This document shows, piece by piece, positions 11,208 through 28,041 of a DNA stretch of 40,963 nucleotides. The position numbers and the translations under genes are program-made. The notes below the pieces were generated by a model. That model was given only the letters and a program-made list of their open reading frames with translations. It had not been told where the DNA came from and ran no database searches. Source of the DNA: Beroe ovata (taxonomy: Eukaryota > Ctenophora > Nuda > Beroida > Beroidae); assembly GCA_946803715.1 (NCBI GenBank), contig CAMPET010000195.1, forward strand, positions 18,490 through 59,452, given 5' to 3'. The stretch's first letter is position 1. Every line of letters starts with the position of its first letter.

Positions 11208-13716
11208 AGAGCTAGTGAGGGAGAGAGTGTGTAGTTTTATCTATGATGTAGGCGTGAGAGTAGTCGCCCCACATATAGTAGGATTATATGGAATTAACTA
11301 TTGGTGAACAGAGATATGTATTGGATTTCCATGATCCAAGCAGATTAAGAGGGGAGAAGCAATTAGCTATTGCCTGTCTACACTAAGTCAAGCGAAAATT
11401 TATATCCGGGAATGAGTGTAGTTATAAGAGTTGGTCTATCTCACTGTGAAAATGTTATATCCTGCTATGTAATAAGTGAAATTTGTTGATTAACGTGTTT
11501 TCGACGAATTGAAGTGTATACTTATGGTCTGTATCAGTATGCCGAGAAAGGAAAGACTTGTAATTTCTGTTCTAGAAAGAAAAACTGGCATAACTTCCCA
11601 TAAAATTGACGACAGAACCGCTTTGAACATAGGATGGCAAGGATTTCGTATCTGAAAAAGAATTACTTCAAGTAAGTTATTTGGCATACAGATGTCGGCA
11701 AAGACATTTGACAACAGAGGGGAATTTGAGCTATCTTGACACATTCAAAAGTTCCTAGCACGTGCTTGATTTTATGCGCGCTCGAATTCGTATTATCCTT
11801 TCTCTCTTAATCGGTCCTGGTTTCTTGACTATTTGATTTCGCCCAAATTCGTAATTCGTTTAAAAGGATATAATCTCAGCCAATTTTCAACTACTGATCC
11901 CAATTATAAGCATTACCTACCTATTGAATCGAGTTTTACAAGCAGCCCCTTCCTGAAGATTTATATTCGAAAAATAACTCACTCATCGGCCTCTGTGTTA
12001 TTCGATTAATCGTTTTCCCGTGCGCTCTATAATCCTGCCATTATATTTCCGCCAAGGCGCCATGGCGGAAGCCTGTCTACTCGTAGAGTTCTAATGGCTA
12101 TTCAAGATCGATATAAATATAATTGAACCCTTTTACAATACACTTCACATTTCTGTCGCTCACATAACAAATATATACCGATCGTGCTTTGTCTAAAAAT
12201 CACCTCATATAAGCGGTTGTCTATATTGCATCGCCTGATCTTTGCCTGAACCGGGAGATCTGCAAGCGATAGTGTCGGCAAAGCCGCGCAGTATATCTCC
12301 TCACTTAAAGCGTGCCTTGACCACCACTGTATGAGAGAAAGGGAGGTCTCCGTCATTTCGGGTTATAAGTATAAGCGCGCGCCTTCCAAAAAAGAGCTAT
12401 ATGTGAGATTGGGCTCTCCCGCGGCTGTGAGCACAATGGACCAAGCACTTGTATCCACACGTGGTGTGATCTGGTTCCGGGATATCGCTAAAATCCTCCG
12501 CAATAGACTGGTAAAATCTATTGCTCACTCCCCCTCGCTCACTCACCAACACGCCGTATTCCAACAAAGACAAATATGGTGCTCACGATCCTTAGTCAGA
12601 TGTGGTCACATGATTGCCGCTTTGCCTCCTTCCTCATTATTGGGGGCCGCGCGCGCGACCATCATTTAAACCGTGATTTAGCTCAAAAATTATCCAATTC
12701 CCATTTCATTTATAGGTTGTGAGTTCTATGATATATCATGAGGGGGTATTTAGGTATTATAGGGCTTACTTAACTCCGAATGACGTTATAGTGAATATGA
12801 CACGTGCCCCCGGTAATCTCAGTTTATAACAGTTTAAAATGAAGTATATAAAGAGCTGCATTTCAATCAAAGTTATCCTCGCCCTTCGAGCCCTAAAACC
12901 TTCTTTTGTGTCCTATTAGGTACTAGATTTCTTTAGGATCGATTATAGTACCGGCCCCTGCACGGTAGTACGTACATCTTAATTATGACACATCGTGTTT
13001 GTAAGGGGCTCGAGTATGAGGCGCTACACAATGCTAATTACTGCCCTAGTTGAATTACAAACAAGCTGTGACCACCATCACCATGAATGAAAGTGGGACA
13101 ATTTCCGCCAAACATGGTCTTCCCTTACCCTCTCTTTTGTGAAAGCATCTGCAGAACATTCCGCGGAGTTGAGATGCTATTGACAGCATCCCTCCCCCTT
13201 CTAGCCCTCGCTCCCTTTTCCCGAAACCGCTCATTGTCATGCAAAACACTACTTGTGTCATTCAAAATCCGACGGTATTGAGTCCCCAATTATAATAGCT
13301 GCAGCAGGTCAATAGGTCTATAGAATTCATGGGTGTGCTTTCCCTCCCATCATGTTGGATCTAATCTGTTAATCATTGTGTGTTGTCATTGTGTGGTACT
13401 CTAACGTATGATGTAGGGTGTTTTGCACTGATATTGCATCAGATCATGATTCACTGATTCATCATTTCATGGCCATGGGGCATGGACTCTACGGCTTCTC
13501 ATGAAGTGCATCGTTTGATACTCAACCTCGTCTTATCTCATTTTGATAACAGCACTATATTTACTCACTGATCCATATGTTTGGCCCATCTCCTACTGTG
13601 GTATAAATTTTCTGGCCCCAATTATTCTGTTTTTCGGTTATATCATAGTAGTCCACAGTTTGACTCAAATTCTGAAGTCGAACCACTAATACCATGTTTT
13701 TGTTCAGCGGATTTGA

Positions 13717-18898
<5,182 letters not shown>

Positions 18899-18994
18899 GT
18901 TTTAAATGATATTGATATTATGCTTCAGTTTAGCATTTATCAATTTATCATCCCAAGTTGAACTTGAATGAAATATAAGAATAACGTCAACGAG

Positions 18995-19000
18995 AATAAA
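18995..19000 (+). terminator. Polyadenylation signal of the zinc-finger gene
   Basis: AATAAA about 100 nt downstream of the stop codon at 18896-18898, in AT-rich sequence. Confidence 0.55.
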
Positions 19001-19139
19001 ACTGAAATTTCTTTGATGTTAAATATGTTTTACAGCTTTACATTTACATTTACAATAGCTATTTAATTTAATTGCGCTTGTGAAGTACTCAATATGAACA
19101 GTCGTACTAAATTCATCGCCCTATTTTTTTAAAATGTCG

Positions 19140-19370
19140 ATGCAAGACCGCTGAGGATAAGTTGCCTGGCGATGCTATATATAGGCTCAGCTGACGCGAG
19201 CCGCAAAGCGGCGAGCGCCGCGCCAGCGAAAATAATTTGCGACGCGCGCGCAATGAAATTCTCGCGACAGGGGCTATCATCGATCGACAATTTGGCGCGG
19301 CGTCCGCGTCGCGGTCGTGTCTATTCGACGAAGGGCCGCGCCGCGCGCGAGAAATAAATTCTGTTTGTAT
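19140..19370. repeat. CpG-rich palindromic repeat, same family as 38.2-38.5 kb
   Basis: Rich in GCGCGC words. It includes CAATGAAATTCTCGCGACAG followed by GGGCTATCATCGATCGACAA, which closely matches the inverted-repeat arms at 38229-38286 and 38481-38529. It probably represents one arm, or a decayed copy, of that non-autonomous element family. Confidence 0.6.
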
Positions 19371-19382
19371 GATATGATTCAT

Positions 19383-19597
19383 TGTGCACACGTTGCGCGC
19401 CCCTGTTCTGTGCACACGTTGCGCGCCCCTGTTCTACTCAGTGAACTGAAAAGTCGTAGAAAGGAGACCGCAGCGCGCGCGGAGTATTTGGGTCACGCAG
19501 CGCGGGAACACCCTGTTCTACTCAGTGAACTGAAAAGTCGAGTAGAAAGGAGACGCGCAGCGCGCGCGGAGTATTTGGGTCACGCAGCGCGGGAACA
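19383..19597. repeat. Nested tandem duplications (26 bp x2, then 84 bp x2)
   Basis: A 26-bp unit beginning TGTGCACACGTTGCGCGCC is at 19383-19408 and 19409-19434. A roughly 84-bp unit beginning CTGTTCTACTCAGTGAACTG is at about 19429-19512 and 19513-19597, differing by a few bases and a small insertion. High identity suggests recent expansion. Confidence 0.85.
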
Positions 19598-19629
19598 TGA
19601 TTCATATCTAAAATAACAAAATGCACAGG

Positions 19630-20198
19630 CAAGTTTTTAGCTAAAATGTGCATCGCCATTTTTTGCCGGATATTATCTGTCCAGTGTTTTTCCGGCAAGC
19701 TATTATCATGAACTAAATGTCAGATTCAGGGGAACAATACAATAATACATTGCACACATATTTATAATTAGAACCAATTATTTATAATTAGTAATTTATT
19801 CTATTCACAATGGTTAATAGCTATTAATATTTGAATTCTTTTTCTACTGTTATTTTCTAATTATTTTGTCATTTTTCTTTGGGGANCCATGGGTAAACTA
19901 ATTGGCCGTCTACTATATATCATCGATTGACAAGTTTTTAGCTAAAATGTGCATCGCGATTTTTTGCCGGATATAATCTGTCCAGTGTTTTTCCGGCAAG
20001 CTATTATTGAACTAAATGTCAGATTCAAGGGTCAATCATGCAGGGGAACAATACAATAATACATTGCACACATATTTATAATTAGTACCAATTATTTATA
20101 ATTATAATTTATTCTATTCACAATGGTTAATAGTTATTAATATTTGAATTCTTTTTCTACTTTTATTTTCTAATTATTTTGTCATTTTTCTTTGGGGA
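19630..20198. repeat. About 260-bp direct repeat, two copies
   Basis: Copy 1 at about 19630-19885 and copy 2 at 19931-20198 begin CAAGTTTTTAGCTAAAATG and end TTTTTCTTTGGGGA, differing at few positions plus a small indel. Each has near its left end TTTTTTGCCGGAT followed shortly by TTTTTCCGGCAA, a small inverted repeat. The same TTTGCCGGAT...ATCTGTCCA words recur in the palindrome at 37988-38131. Copy 2 ends 77 bp before the CEP41 start codon, so this repeat forms the CEP41 upstream region. Confidence 0.8.
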
Positions 20199-20274
20199 AT
20201 AGTCAATAGTTACTACTGTATCCCCAAATGCAACAATCATTGATATTCTATATCAACATCTTTAGGTTACCAAA

Positions 20275-21428
20275 ATGTCTCTAGCATCAGGACACAAATC
20301 TAGAGCAGGTTCAATCATGGATAGGAAAATTCATGGCAACCCAAGATATAATCATGTGTCAACAAGGTTGAATACTGGTTCAAGTATGTCAAGGTATACC
20401 AAAAAGGTCAGTATGATCATCATATTGGTCTGATGTTTTTGTTTGAAATCTTTATGTATGAGTTTTTCAAATAAATTTCCTCAATTTCTTTCAGATGGAT
20501 GATTTCAAGAATAATTACAAAGTGAAGCAAGGAGAAATTTTCAAACGAATGAAGTGTTCAACTTTCGTTCAACTTGTTTTGCAGGTTGATGCTAAGTTTG
20601 ATATCAAAAACTTTGACAAAAAACATGGTGACTGAATATTAAACATCATTTATTTTTCAACAGGTTGAAAACTATATGCCAGAATCCACCTTTGGTGAGT
20701 TGAGTCCAATTCCTGATGATGATGCATCAGTAGCAGAACAGACTTTGCCACCTACCCCAACATCAGACCCTCCTGAAACCCATCGTACCTGTGATTCTCG
20801 CTTCACTGAGGTTATCACTGGTGTAGGTGAAATGGATTCCAAGAATGTCAATAAGGTACCTGAAACCATTCAAGAAAACAAGGAAAAACCATATCTTTTG
20901 TTGGATGTGAGGGATAAAGATGCATATGACAAGTGTCATATAATAGGAGCTGTAAACTTCCCTAGTGCCATGCTTTCTAGGGCACAGAACTATTTCACTC
21001 CTGAGGTGCTCAGTTTTATCAATAAAGAGGGCAAGATCATCATACTGTATGACGAAGATGAAAGGATTGCTCATGCATGTTCTACAACTATGGTAGAGAG
21101 GGGAGTTGACAACTTGTTTATGTTAGCTGGGGGCCTCAAAGTTCTCAATATGAAATTTCCATGTGGTATCATTCGTGGTCCATTACCCAGGATTTGCATC
21201 ACTGATGAGAATGGGAAGGTTCGTAAAGGTTGTGAAAAGCAAGATCCCACACCAGCCTGTGAACATGTAAATGGTAATGATTTTAACTTGGAAGATTTGG
21301 AAGTGTTGGAAGACACCCTTGACAAGATAATGTTGAGCAATGCCCCTCCTTCTAGGATTGGTGGTATGAGTAGGGCCCAGAGTATGCTTTCAAACCGGGC
21401 AAATAGTTCAGCAAAAGCGTGGAAGTAA
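20275..21428 (+). CDS. CEP41: Centrosomal protein of 41 kDa (CEP41), rhodanese-like
   Basis: Exons 20275-20406, 20495-20584 and 20664-21428 join in phase 0 to give 328 residues. The N-terminus carries the CEP41 signature GNPRYNHVSTRLNTGSSM (human has NPRYQHIKSRLDTGNSM) followed by FKRMKCSTFVQLVLQV. A rhodanese-like domain lies at about residues 150-250, with LLLDVRDKDAYDKCHIIGA, then GKIIILYDEDERIA and NLFMLAGGLKVL. The YDEDER loop (about residues 203-208) has Asp where active rhodaneses have the catalytic Cys, as in vertebrate CEP41, so it should not be a sulfurtransferase. The protein ends AKAWK, like human GKPWK. In vertebrates CEP41 acts at centrioles and cilia and supports tubulin glutamylation through TTLL6. 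The second donor (GTTGAT) is weak; reading through it would stop within 20 codons. An acceptor (CATCTTTAG, ending at 20265) lies 9 nt before the ATG. Confidence 0.93.
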
Positions 21429-21854
21429 TGAACACGAGATTTCAAACGCAATAGTATTATATGTTACACCATGAATTATGTTATGTCAAAGAGATCTAAT
21501 GCTGTGCTGTCAGTTATACACTTATACACTTAGTTCTCAGTCAAATGGTCTTTTTATGATTCATCATTGTATTGCCATTTACTCTTTTTGGATTTTATTT
21601 GTTATATTTTCGGCTGGGATACAAATGCACAGTTTGTGAGAGCTGGACTCTATTGACAACACTATAGTACTTTGGTATGAGAAAATCTGTAGGCAGCCAC
21701 ATCACGTGCTGTGGATCAAGCGTTATGTTTGCTGTTACTTGTGCAAGCAAGGAAATTTTACAAGTGCAGTTGATCTGCCAAGAATATGATAGAAAATGCA
21801 TGTAGTTTTTCATTACTCGACCTTATTTATTTGTTTTGAAGCGTTTTATGATGA

Positions 21855-21860
21855 AATAAA
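21855..21860 (+). terminator. Polyadenylation signal of CEP41
   Basis: AATAAA about 430 nt after the CEP41 stop. The next acceptor, TTGTTTACAG (ending at 21966), lies only about 106 nt downstream and precedes the STPG2 start codon. The order and spacing resemble polycistronic pre-mRNA junctions. Confidence 0.6.
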
Positions 21861-22003
21861 GGTACACAATTTCTTGTTTTATTAAGTAAGTATTGGCGCT
21901 ATCACTAATCACATCACATCCTCTTATGATCATTAATCATCTCATATTCTGTGATATTGTTTACAGATCATCCAGTTTCCCATTCTAACGGTATCCTATC
22001 AGC

Positions 22004-25000
22004 ATGTATGATAGGGCTCCGAGAGCAGTGTCGGAACCGAAGAAAGATATTCCCGATCATGTGGGTCCAGGAGCATATGAGCCTCACCACCGTTTTACAG
22101 ACAGAAAGCCTATTTTAGGTATTACCATTAATCAAGTTCTTATTACCTGCTCCAAATCTGTGTTAATATTCATATAAGATACTCTGAGACGAATTAAGTT
22201 GTAACGAATAGTTCAAACATTTTTCAGAGGGCTACGCACCTTTTCAGTCAATGGCTCCTCGGACCACATTTCTAGATGTCCCAGACACCGTCATATTAGC
22301 CCCTGGTCCGGGCCACTACTACCCTGAGGTCTTCGGCAGAGATAGAACAAAGGGCGGCAGCACAATTGCTAATATGGTAAGTTGACTACACACCGATTGT
22401 AGGACTGATCCCGGCACTATCCAAGAAGCCCGGCAAACCCCGCGCCGCGTAATTCCATGAGTCATCCCAATTCTGAGTATCGATGATTTGTAACGGTGGT
22501 TTCAGGAGCGCCGGTTCCGAGAGAGGATACCGGACACGCCTGGTCCTGGGACCTACTCTACAGACCTGCAGTGGATCAAACCGAGGTCAATGCCCCTCCC
22601 TGAGGAACAGATATTCGAGGGGACAGGTATAACTGAGAAGCAGTTCTCAACTCGAGTGGGGGGGGGATCTGTCAACCCAGTCACTGGCTTACCCTAACTT
22701 ACACACCACTGCATAGGTCACATCACATGGAAGAGGAAGTTAGACCCTCCCTCCATTCCCTCCCCTGGCAAGAGTTACGGCTACGAGGAGGGCGAGGGTG
22801 GCGGACTGATACCGCAGGCCGGCCCTGAGAAAGATGCTTCGCTCGGTCCAGCGTACTATAAACCAGACACGGTCACCGCAACTATCACAGAGAAACGTTA
22901 TAAGGGTGTCCACTGGTCAAAACGAACCGAAAACAGATTTAGATTCTCATGTAAGTATTTCACTTGCTATTTCATAGGAATTACGGAAATGTTTCATTTC
23001 TAATTAGTTCAACCTCCCTTGTATTGGTGCCAGCAGTACCTAGTATATACTTTCTCTCATCAAGGAAAACCTATTAAAATCGCAGGTGCATATCATTCAA
23101 AAGGTTTCTCCTATAATCACGTGTTAAGTTCAAATAGCATTGATTGGATGAACAGATTGCCAACATTTCATAGCAGTTTTCATTAGATTCCAAAATGCCG
23201 GCGCTTCATCTACCCAAAAGATCCACATTGATAATCATTGATAATTGATCGAGGCATCTCTTTTCATCGATTAACTTGATTCGATCAACTTCATCTTTTG
23301 ATCATACAAAATATATCCATCAAACGTGAAATATCTTTAGTGTGGAGTAGAGGATATGAAGTTCCTTGGAAGTACCTCGAAGGTATTGAAATCTTGGGAA
23401 AGTAGAACATGTACCTTGTAGCCTCTGTCACGGATATGTTGGTTCATGGTGTGACACACACACACACTTTACACAATGTGTAGGCTTGTGTTTGTTTGGT
23501 GTTCTTGGTAAATCATGCATGACCAAGGACCCTAAACGTTTTATACTGCCATACTGTAACGATGAACTGAGTTTGATGTTTCATCCGATAATGAAGTGAT
23601 CACTCTCAATAGGAAAATGGTCAAATTTACCACCATTCCAGTATCTAGTTTCAGCCCAAACGCTAGAAACTAAAACCTAATCAATGATTTCTTATCAACT
23701 TTCGATAGAAATTTCACATGAACACAGTAATTTTTTACCCGTAGTGTGGAGTAAAGGCTATGAACGCCCTTGGGAGTTTGAACAAGGTAGTCCATTGAAA
23801 GCCTGCTAAAATCCCTCGGCTACTATCTTACTTCTCTTCAAAAAAGCAATCATTTCGCTAAGCCAGAAAAATTTTCCTTCGACCGTCTTTGAAGTATTGA
23901 ACTCTTATTCTGAATCTTTAGTTCTTTTATCACTTCTATTCAATCTACTATACCTTATGCAGTGATAGTCTCTGCAATATTCAGCTCCAAGCAGTAAGCA
24001 TTACACTCTTTTGACATGCACAAACTAACAACTCTTTTAATACCTTGCCTTTATGACTAGCGCTTTCAGTTCTTTATAATACACATTGATCTGGAATAAG
24101 TTCTCTTAACGCGATAATATCTCCACTTTATATTCCAGTCATTAATTAGGTATTAAACCATTAATTTGAATTTGGTGTAACGAAAGATTAAAACCACCCT
24201 AAACAACCAAGCCTGAGCAATATCTGTAAAATCAGGGAAAGCACAGTAAACTGTTTGTTCGTAATAATGTAAACACATTCACAATTTAACCATGAAGAAG
24301 CTGCATGATAACGATTCGCAGGTTTATTTCAAGTTTTAATCGGAAGACAGATTGCATGACATAAATTTTCCTGCACTTTTCAATCCTTGATGGAATACAC
24401 GAAAACTTGATTTAAACTTGACCTATTTTACACGTCTCTAGGCAAAGAAAACCCGGGACCTGGGCAGTATAATCCACACAAGGAACCCATCATACACGAG
24501 AAGTTTACAATCACAGAATCGGGAAAACCCAAGAAATTCGAGTCAAGGGTGAGTTCAAAACGAGTTGTAAACAATTCTGTGGTCGAGTTTGCTCATTGTC
24601 CATTCATTTATCTGCTATCTGCAGAAGATGATGATCGATATTTTGGTATATTTGCCTATTTCAACCATATTCATCTCTTAGAGCGTTTTGACTCTCCCCC
24701 AGATACCCAGATATCACGAGCTGATCCCACTGAAAGAGGACAAAAAGAATGTCCCTGGACCTGGGACTTACAACATGAAGTCCACGCTGGAACGACCACC
24801 AGTCGTTTTGACTGAAGGGGTCGATGCTAAACCATTCGGTTCAACAACAAAGAGATTCGTGTCTCAAGCAAACGAGGCACCCGCTGTTGGACAGTACAAT
24901 GACCCACGACACGCGTTCGAGTCACTTAGAAAGTACGTTTTGATTGCCGGGCGATGCAAGATGAAGTTTGAATTCTATCTAACACTACTCTAAATTAACA

Positions 25001-27063
25001 ATTTGCAGGATTAGTGGTCTAAAGAAGAGTCCATTCGGACAAACTTCAACGAGATTTGGAAAGGACAAGAGCTATGCACCAGGACCTGGGACATACAATG
25101 TGGACATAATGACTAGTTTAAACACAAACATTCAGAAAAAGGCACAGTAAGTGATGGTTCATTCAACGATGTTTGGGGCAGTCGCACTATCATATTTTGC
25201 TTTGTGTAACGCGCAACATCAATATGATGTGCTGAAAGCATTTTTCACCACTTCACCTGCGCGGCTTCCATTTTTTACTGCCTCGGTTGGCATGGAAACA
25301 GTTTGAAGCTAATTAGATTATTACGGTTCTATTGGACGGCCTTGCTCGTTGCTATGGGAACGTTTGTTACGACCATACAGTCAATCTGTCGGTGAAGAAG
25401 ATAACTTCTGGATACGAAAGTACATTTCTAAAATACACACAAAATCCCTCCTGCAGTCTATTTCAATATCCGATATGAAAGAGCAGAGAGTCGGTATCGT
25501 TGATGAATTTGTTATCAAAAACATAGGGTCTTATAATTTTGATGACAAGTTCCCTGTTTCAGTATGTCAAGCTCAACGAAGGGAGTATTTGGAACGTCAT
25601 CAGTTCGAACTCTACCCTACACAAAGCATGAGGATAAGCATCTCCCTGGACCTTCACACTACATCCAGGACAGCAAGGCAATTGCTGACAGGTTTTCTAA
25701 AACTTGTTGAGATGTTTGTCATTCATTGCAAAGTTTCAGTATTTGTGCTAGTAAAGAGTGGTTATATTTCATGGTCTGACACTGTTGAATGTGTGATTAC
25801 CTTTCTACCGCAGGTTAAAGAAGACAACTCAACCTACAGCAGTGTTTGCCAGTACGAGTGACAGGATAAAGGTTGCTGGAGCATTTGACAAAGACATTCC
25901 TCCTCCAGGCAGTTATAATGTCCAGACATCTTATCATAATTCGCAAGGTACACTCTTCATATCAATAGGTCTGCTTATCCTGCGTTCTAAGACATTTGGT
26001 TGTGCTATAATCCCTAATTTCGCTCATCCCACCCTACAAAGTTATTTTCTCAATATCCAACCGCAGTCAAGAAGACCGCAGCACAACCGAGAACACTAGC
26101 CGGGCAGATCAAGGCCGGCTCTTTCCTCTCTTCCTCTGCGAGATTTGCACCACCCAGAGACGTGCTCATCAAGGAATCAGACCCCCTCGTACCAGGTTCT
26201 CCCATGTGCATTGATTATCTTGAGGTGGAGATGTTCGCGATAATTATCATATCATATCAGTTTGGAGAACCTGAGTTTTGATCATTCCATAGGGCCTGGA
26301 GCGTATGAACCGCGAAATTCTACTTCTTATCTGAAGGGAACGCTCGCATGCCAGACCCCGAGATTTGAGGAAAAACCAAGTAGTGTCCCTGGTCCTGGAC
26401 ATTACAGTAGGAGGTAAGTGCCTTTGCAGCCAGTAGTGACTAGTGTTTCACTGTAGTGAATATAGTGTTTCACTGTGGTCACTACTAGTGACTCACTATA
26501 GTCACTACTAGTGACTCACTGTAGTCACTGCTTTTTATACAGTGTTATACAGTGTTATAGTGACTTACTTTTATAGTGACTTACTATTGTCACTACCTGC
26601 AAAAACTTTCTAGCTGAAACTCACACTAGTAGTGAGGCCTATCGTGAATCCCGCCGTATTTTCAGTGTGACAACCACATCTCTGGTTAAACCGTCTTTCA
26701 ACGTAACCCTGAACAACCCATCTATCATCCAAGAAGTGCAATCCCGGGTATGTAATGCTCAATACTCAGTAAAAGGAATTTTTTTCAGTAAAAGGAAATT
26801 TTATTTTTACGTCAATAATCAATAAATATTTTAAAATATGGTAGTTTATAGACTTGTCATGGGGTTGTAAGAGGTCCCATGAGAGCGATTTAAAATGCTA
26901 ATAATTTAAAATACAAAGCATACTATAAAAATTTTCCCAAAACCAAATAGGATTTGGTTTTTTAAAATATAGTTGCTAATTCTTGCAGACGAAAGTAGCT
27001 GAAATTTGAGTTCTACCCATCCCCACTCAGGCACCGTCCAAGCAGCTAGTTATGACGCTGTAG
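22004..27063 (+). CDS. STPG2: Sperm-tail PG-rich repeat-containing protein 2 (STPG2)
   Basis: Fifteen exons, each with GT-AG borders and consistent phase: 22004-22118, 22228-22376, 22506-22626, 22717-22950, 23341-23382, 23745-23786, 24442-24548, 24703-24932, 25009-25146, 25563-25691, 25814-25947, 26067-26195, 26293-26413, 26666-26747 and 27031-27063 (TAG). They give 601 residues if every exon is used, against about 460 in human. The start MYDRAPR is shared with vertebrate STPG2. Many SHIPPO/STPG motifs appear: VGPGAYEP, APGPGHYYPE, TPGPGTYS, NPGPGQYNP, VPGPGTYN, APGPGTYN, LPGPSHY, PPPGSYN and VPGPGHYS. Proteins of this repeat type are microtubule inner or associated proteins of cilia and sperm flagella. 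It lies directly downstream of CEP41 on the same strand. Exons 5 and 6 are near-duplicate 42-nt microexons. The open frame at 25349-25861 is a shadow overlapping exon 10 in another frame. Confidence 0.9.
22951..24441. other. STPG2 introns around the duplicated microexons
   Basis: Three introns, 22951-23340, 23383-23744 and 23787-24441. Apart from the two 42-nt exons, no coding sequence is evident. A short CACACACACACAC run occurs near 23455. Confidence 0.5.
26434..26598. repeat. Palindromic GTCACT/AGTGAC short-repeat cluster in an STPG2 intron
   Basis: Interleaved copies of TAGTGACTCACT and its inverse, including the perfect palindrome GTCACTACTAGTGAC, occur at least twice. The region can form several alternative hairpins. 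It lies between the exons at 26293-26413 and 26666-26747. Confidence 0.7.
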
Positions 27064-28041
27064 AACGATAGCTCAACGATAAACTCACAAGATAGCGTCT
27101 TCACAACAACTGTTGTCAGTCACACCTCTCACATTAGATTGTATACCGTAACGAACGTTTTGATACGCCCCGCCACTAAACAAAAGATTTTACTACGTTT
27201 GATGATTGCAAATTTGTTATGTGATGTGTAAATAGATCATTGTAAGACTGTTGTAGATTTTGAGATATTAAATGTTTTATACCTGCACTCAAATACGTAT
27301 GATTGCTTGTTTCTACTGAACTATTCAGTGTTGCATTCTGGCTTAATTTGGCCCCTCATATCTTCAGTTTCATGAGTATCGTGAATTCGTTTAAGTATCA
27401 ACTGCCAACTTCTGTACTGCCAATTGTTTCCTGTGAAGGGAAACACTTCGCTTCGTTGAACTGCAGATAGGCTATTAGGTTCTATGATATNACCTCTGGA
27501 ATAATTGGTAATAACAAGATATATTGGCCTGAAAATGCCCAAACTTTGGCAGCTCACAGACACTAGTAAATTTGCTCCATTGGGCACATTTTTGGTACTG
27601 CTGTATTCTCCAATCTTAGCTGAACAAGAATAACCGCATTTCAGAGCTTAGGAACTGCAAAAACATTGTCTAACATGCCGTCAAAGAGAGGGTACTTTTC
27701 AAATCCGCGCGCGTCGCAAATTCTGCCTAGTGCCGCACCTCGCGAAACTGGCCTATAGTGGGGTCTGGTCTTGAAATCCCGAAATAAGCAAAATAACATC
27801 ACTTTAAACAAAAAGGGCCTGATAAAATATAAGCTCACTATAAATTTGCTAAAAGAGTAATAAAGATAAACCTTCAGATTCAACTCCACACTTCACATCA
27901 AATCCAATATTCCAGTTCAACTCTGTTAAAAATCCATAGTTTCACTGATACAGTGGCCAGTTAGTATAGCAATCTTAACCCAATCAATAATCAGCATCAA
28001 AACACGTCCACCAGCCACCTCACGGTCTCTCCTCCAGTATC
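27064..28041. other. Convergent 3' region between STPG2 and the claudin-like gene
   Basis: The stop codons of the two genes face each other about 980 bp apart. ATTAAA near 27267 could be the STPG2 polyadenylation signal. A minus-strand open frame at 27321-27587 contains an N base and has no recognisable motif, so I do not call it. A short CpG-rich patch lies near 27700-27750. Confidence 0.5.

Larger units (their letters stand above)
5561..13701. other. 8-kb region without supportable coding genes
   Basis: Open frames here are short, lack acceptor/donor borders and show no recognisable motifs on either strand. Present are minisatellites (annotated separately), a G-run near 7109-7118 and many CACGTG palindromes. 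An AAGATGGCG word at about 5787 resembles the YY1-like motif often found at metazoan transcription starts. The region could hold 5' untranslated exons or long regulatory sequence of the zinc-finger gene at 13.7 kb; none can be proven from sequence. Confidence 0.45.

Noticed and set aside
25349-25861. A 170-codon plus-strand frame inside STPG2
   Set aside because: The STPG2 exons 25563-25691 and 25814-25947 use another frame, give the PG-rich motifs (LPGPSHY, PPPGSYN) and join in phase. The long frame is a shadow.
27321-27587. An 88-codon minus-strand frame
   Set aside because: It contains an ambiguous base, lies in the convergent 3' region and has no recognisable motif.
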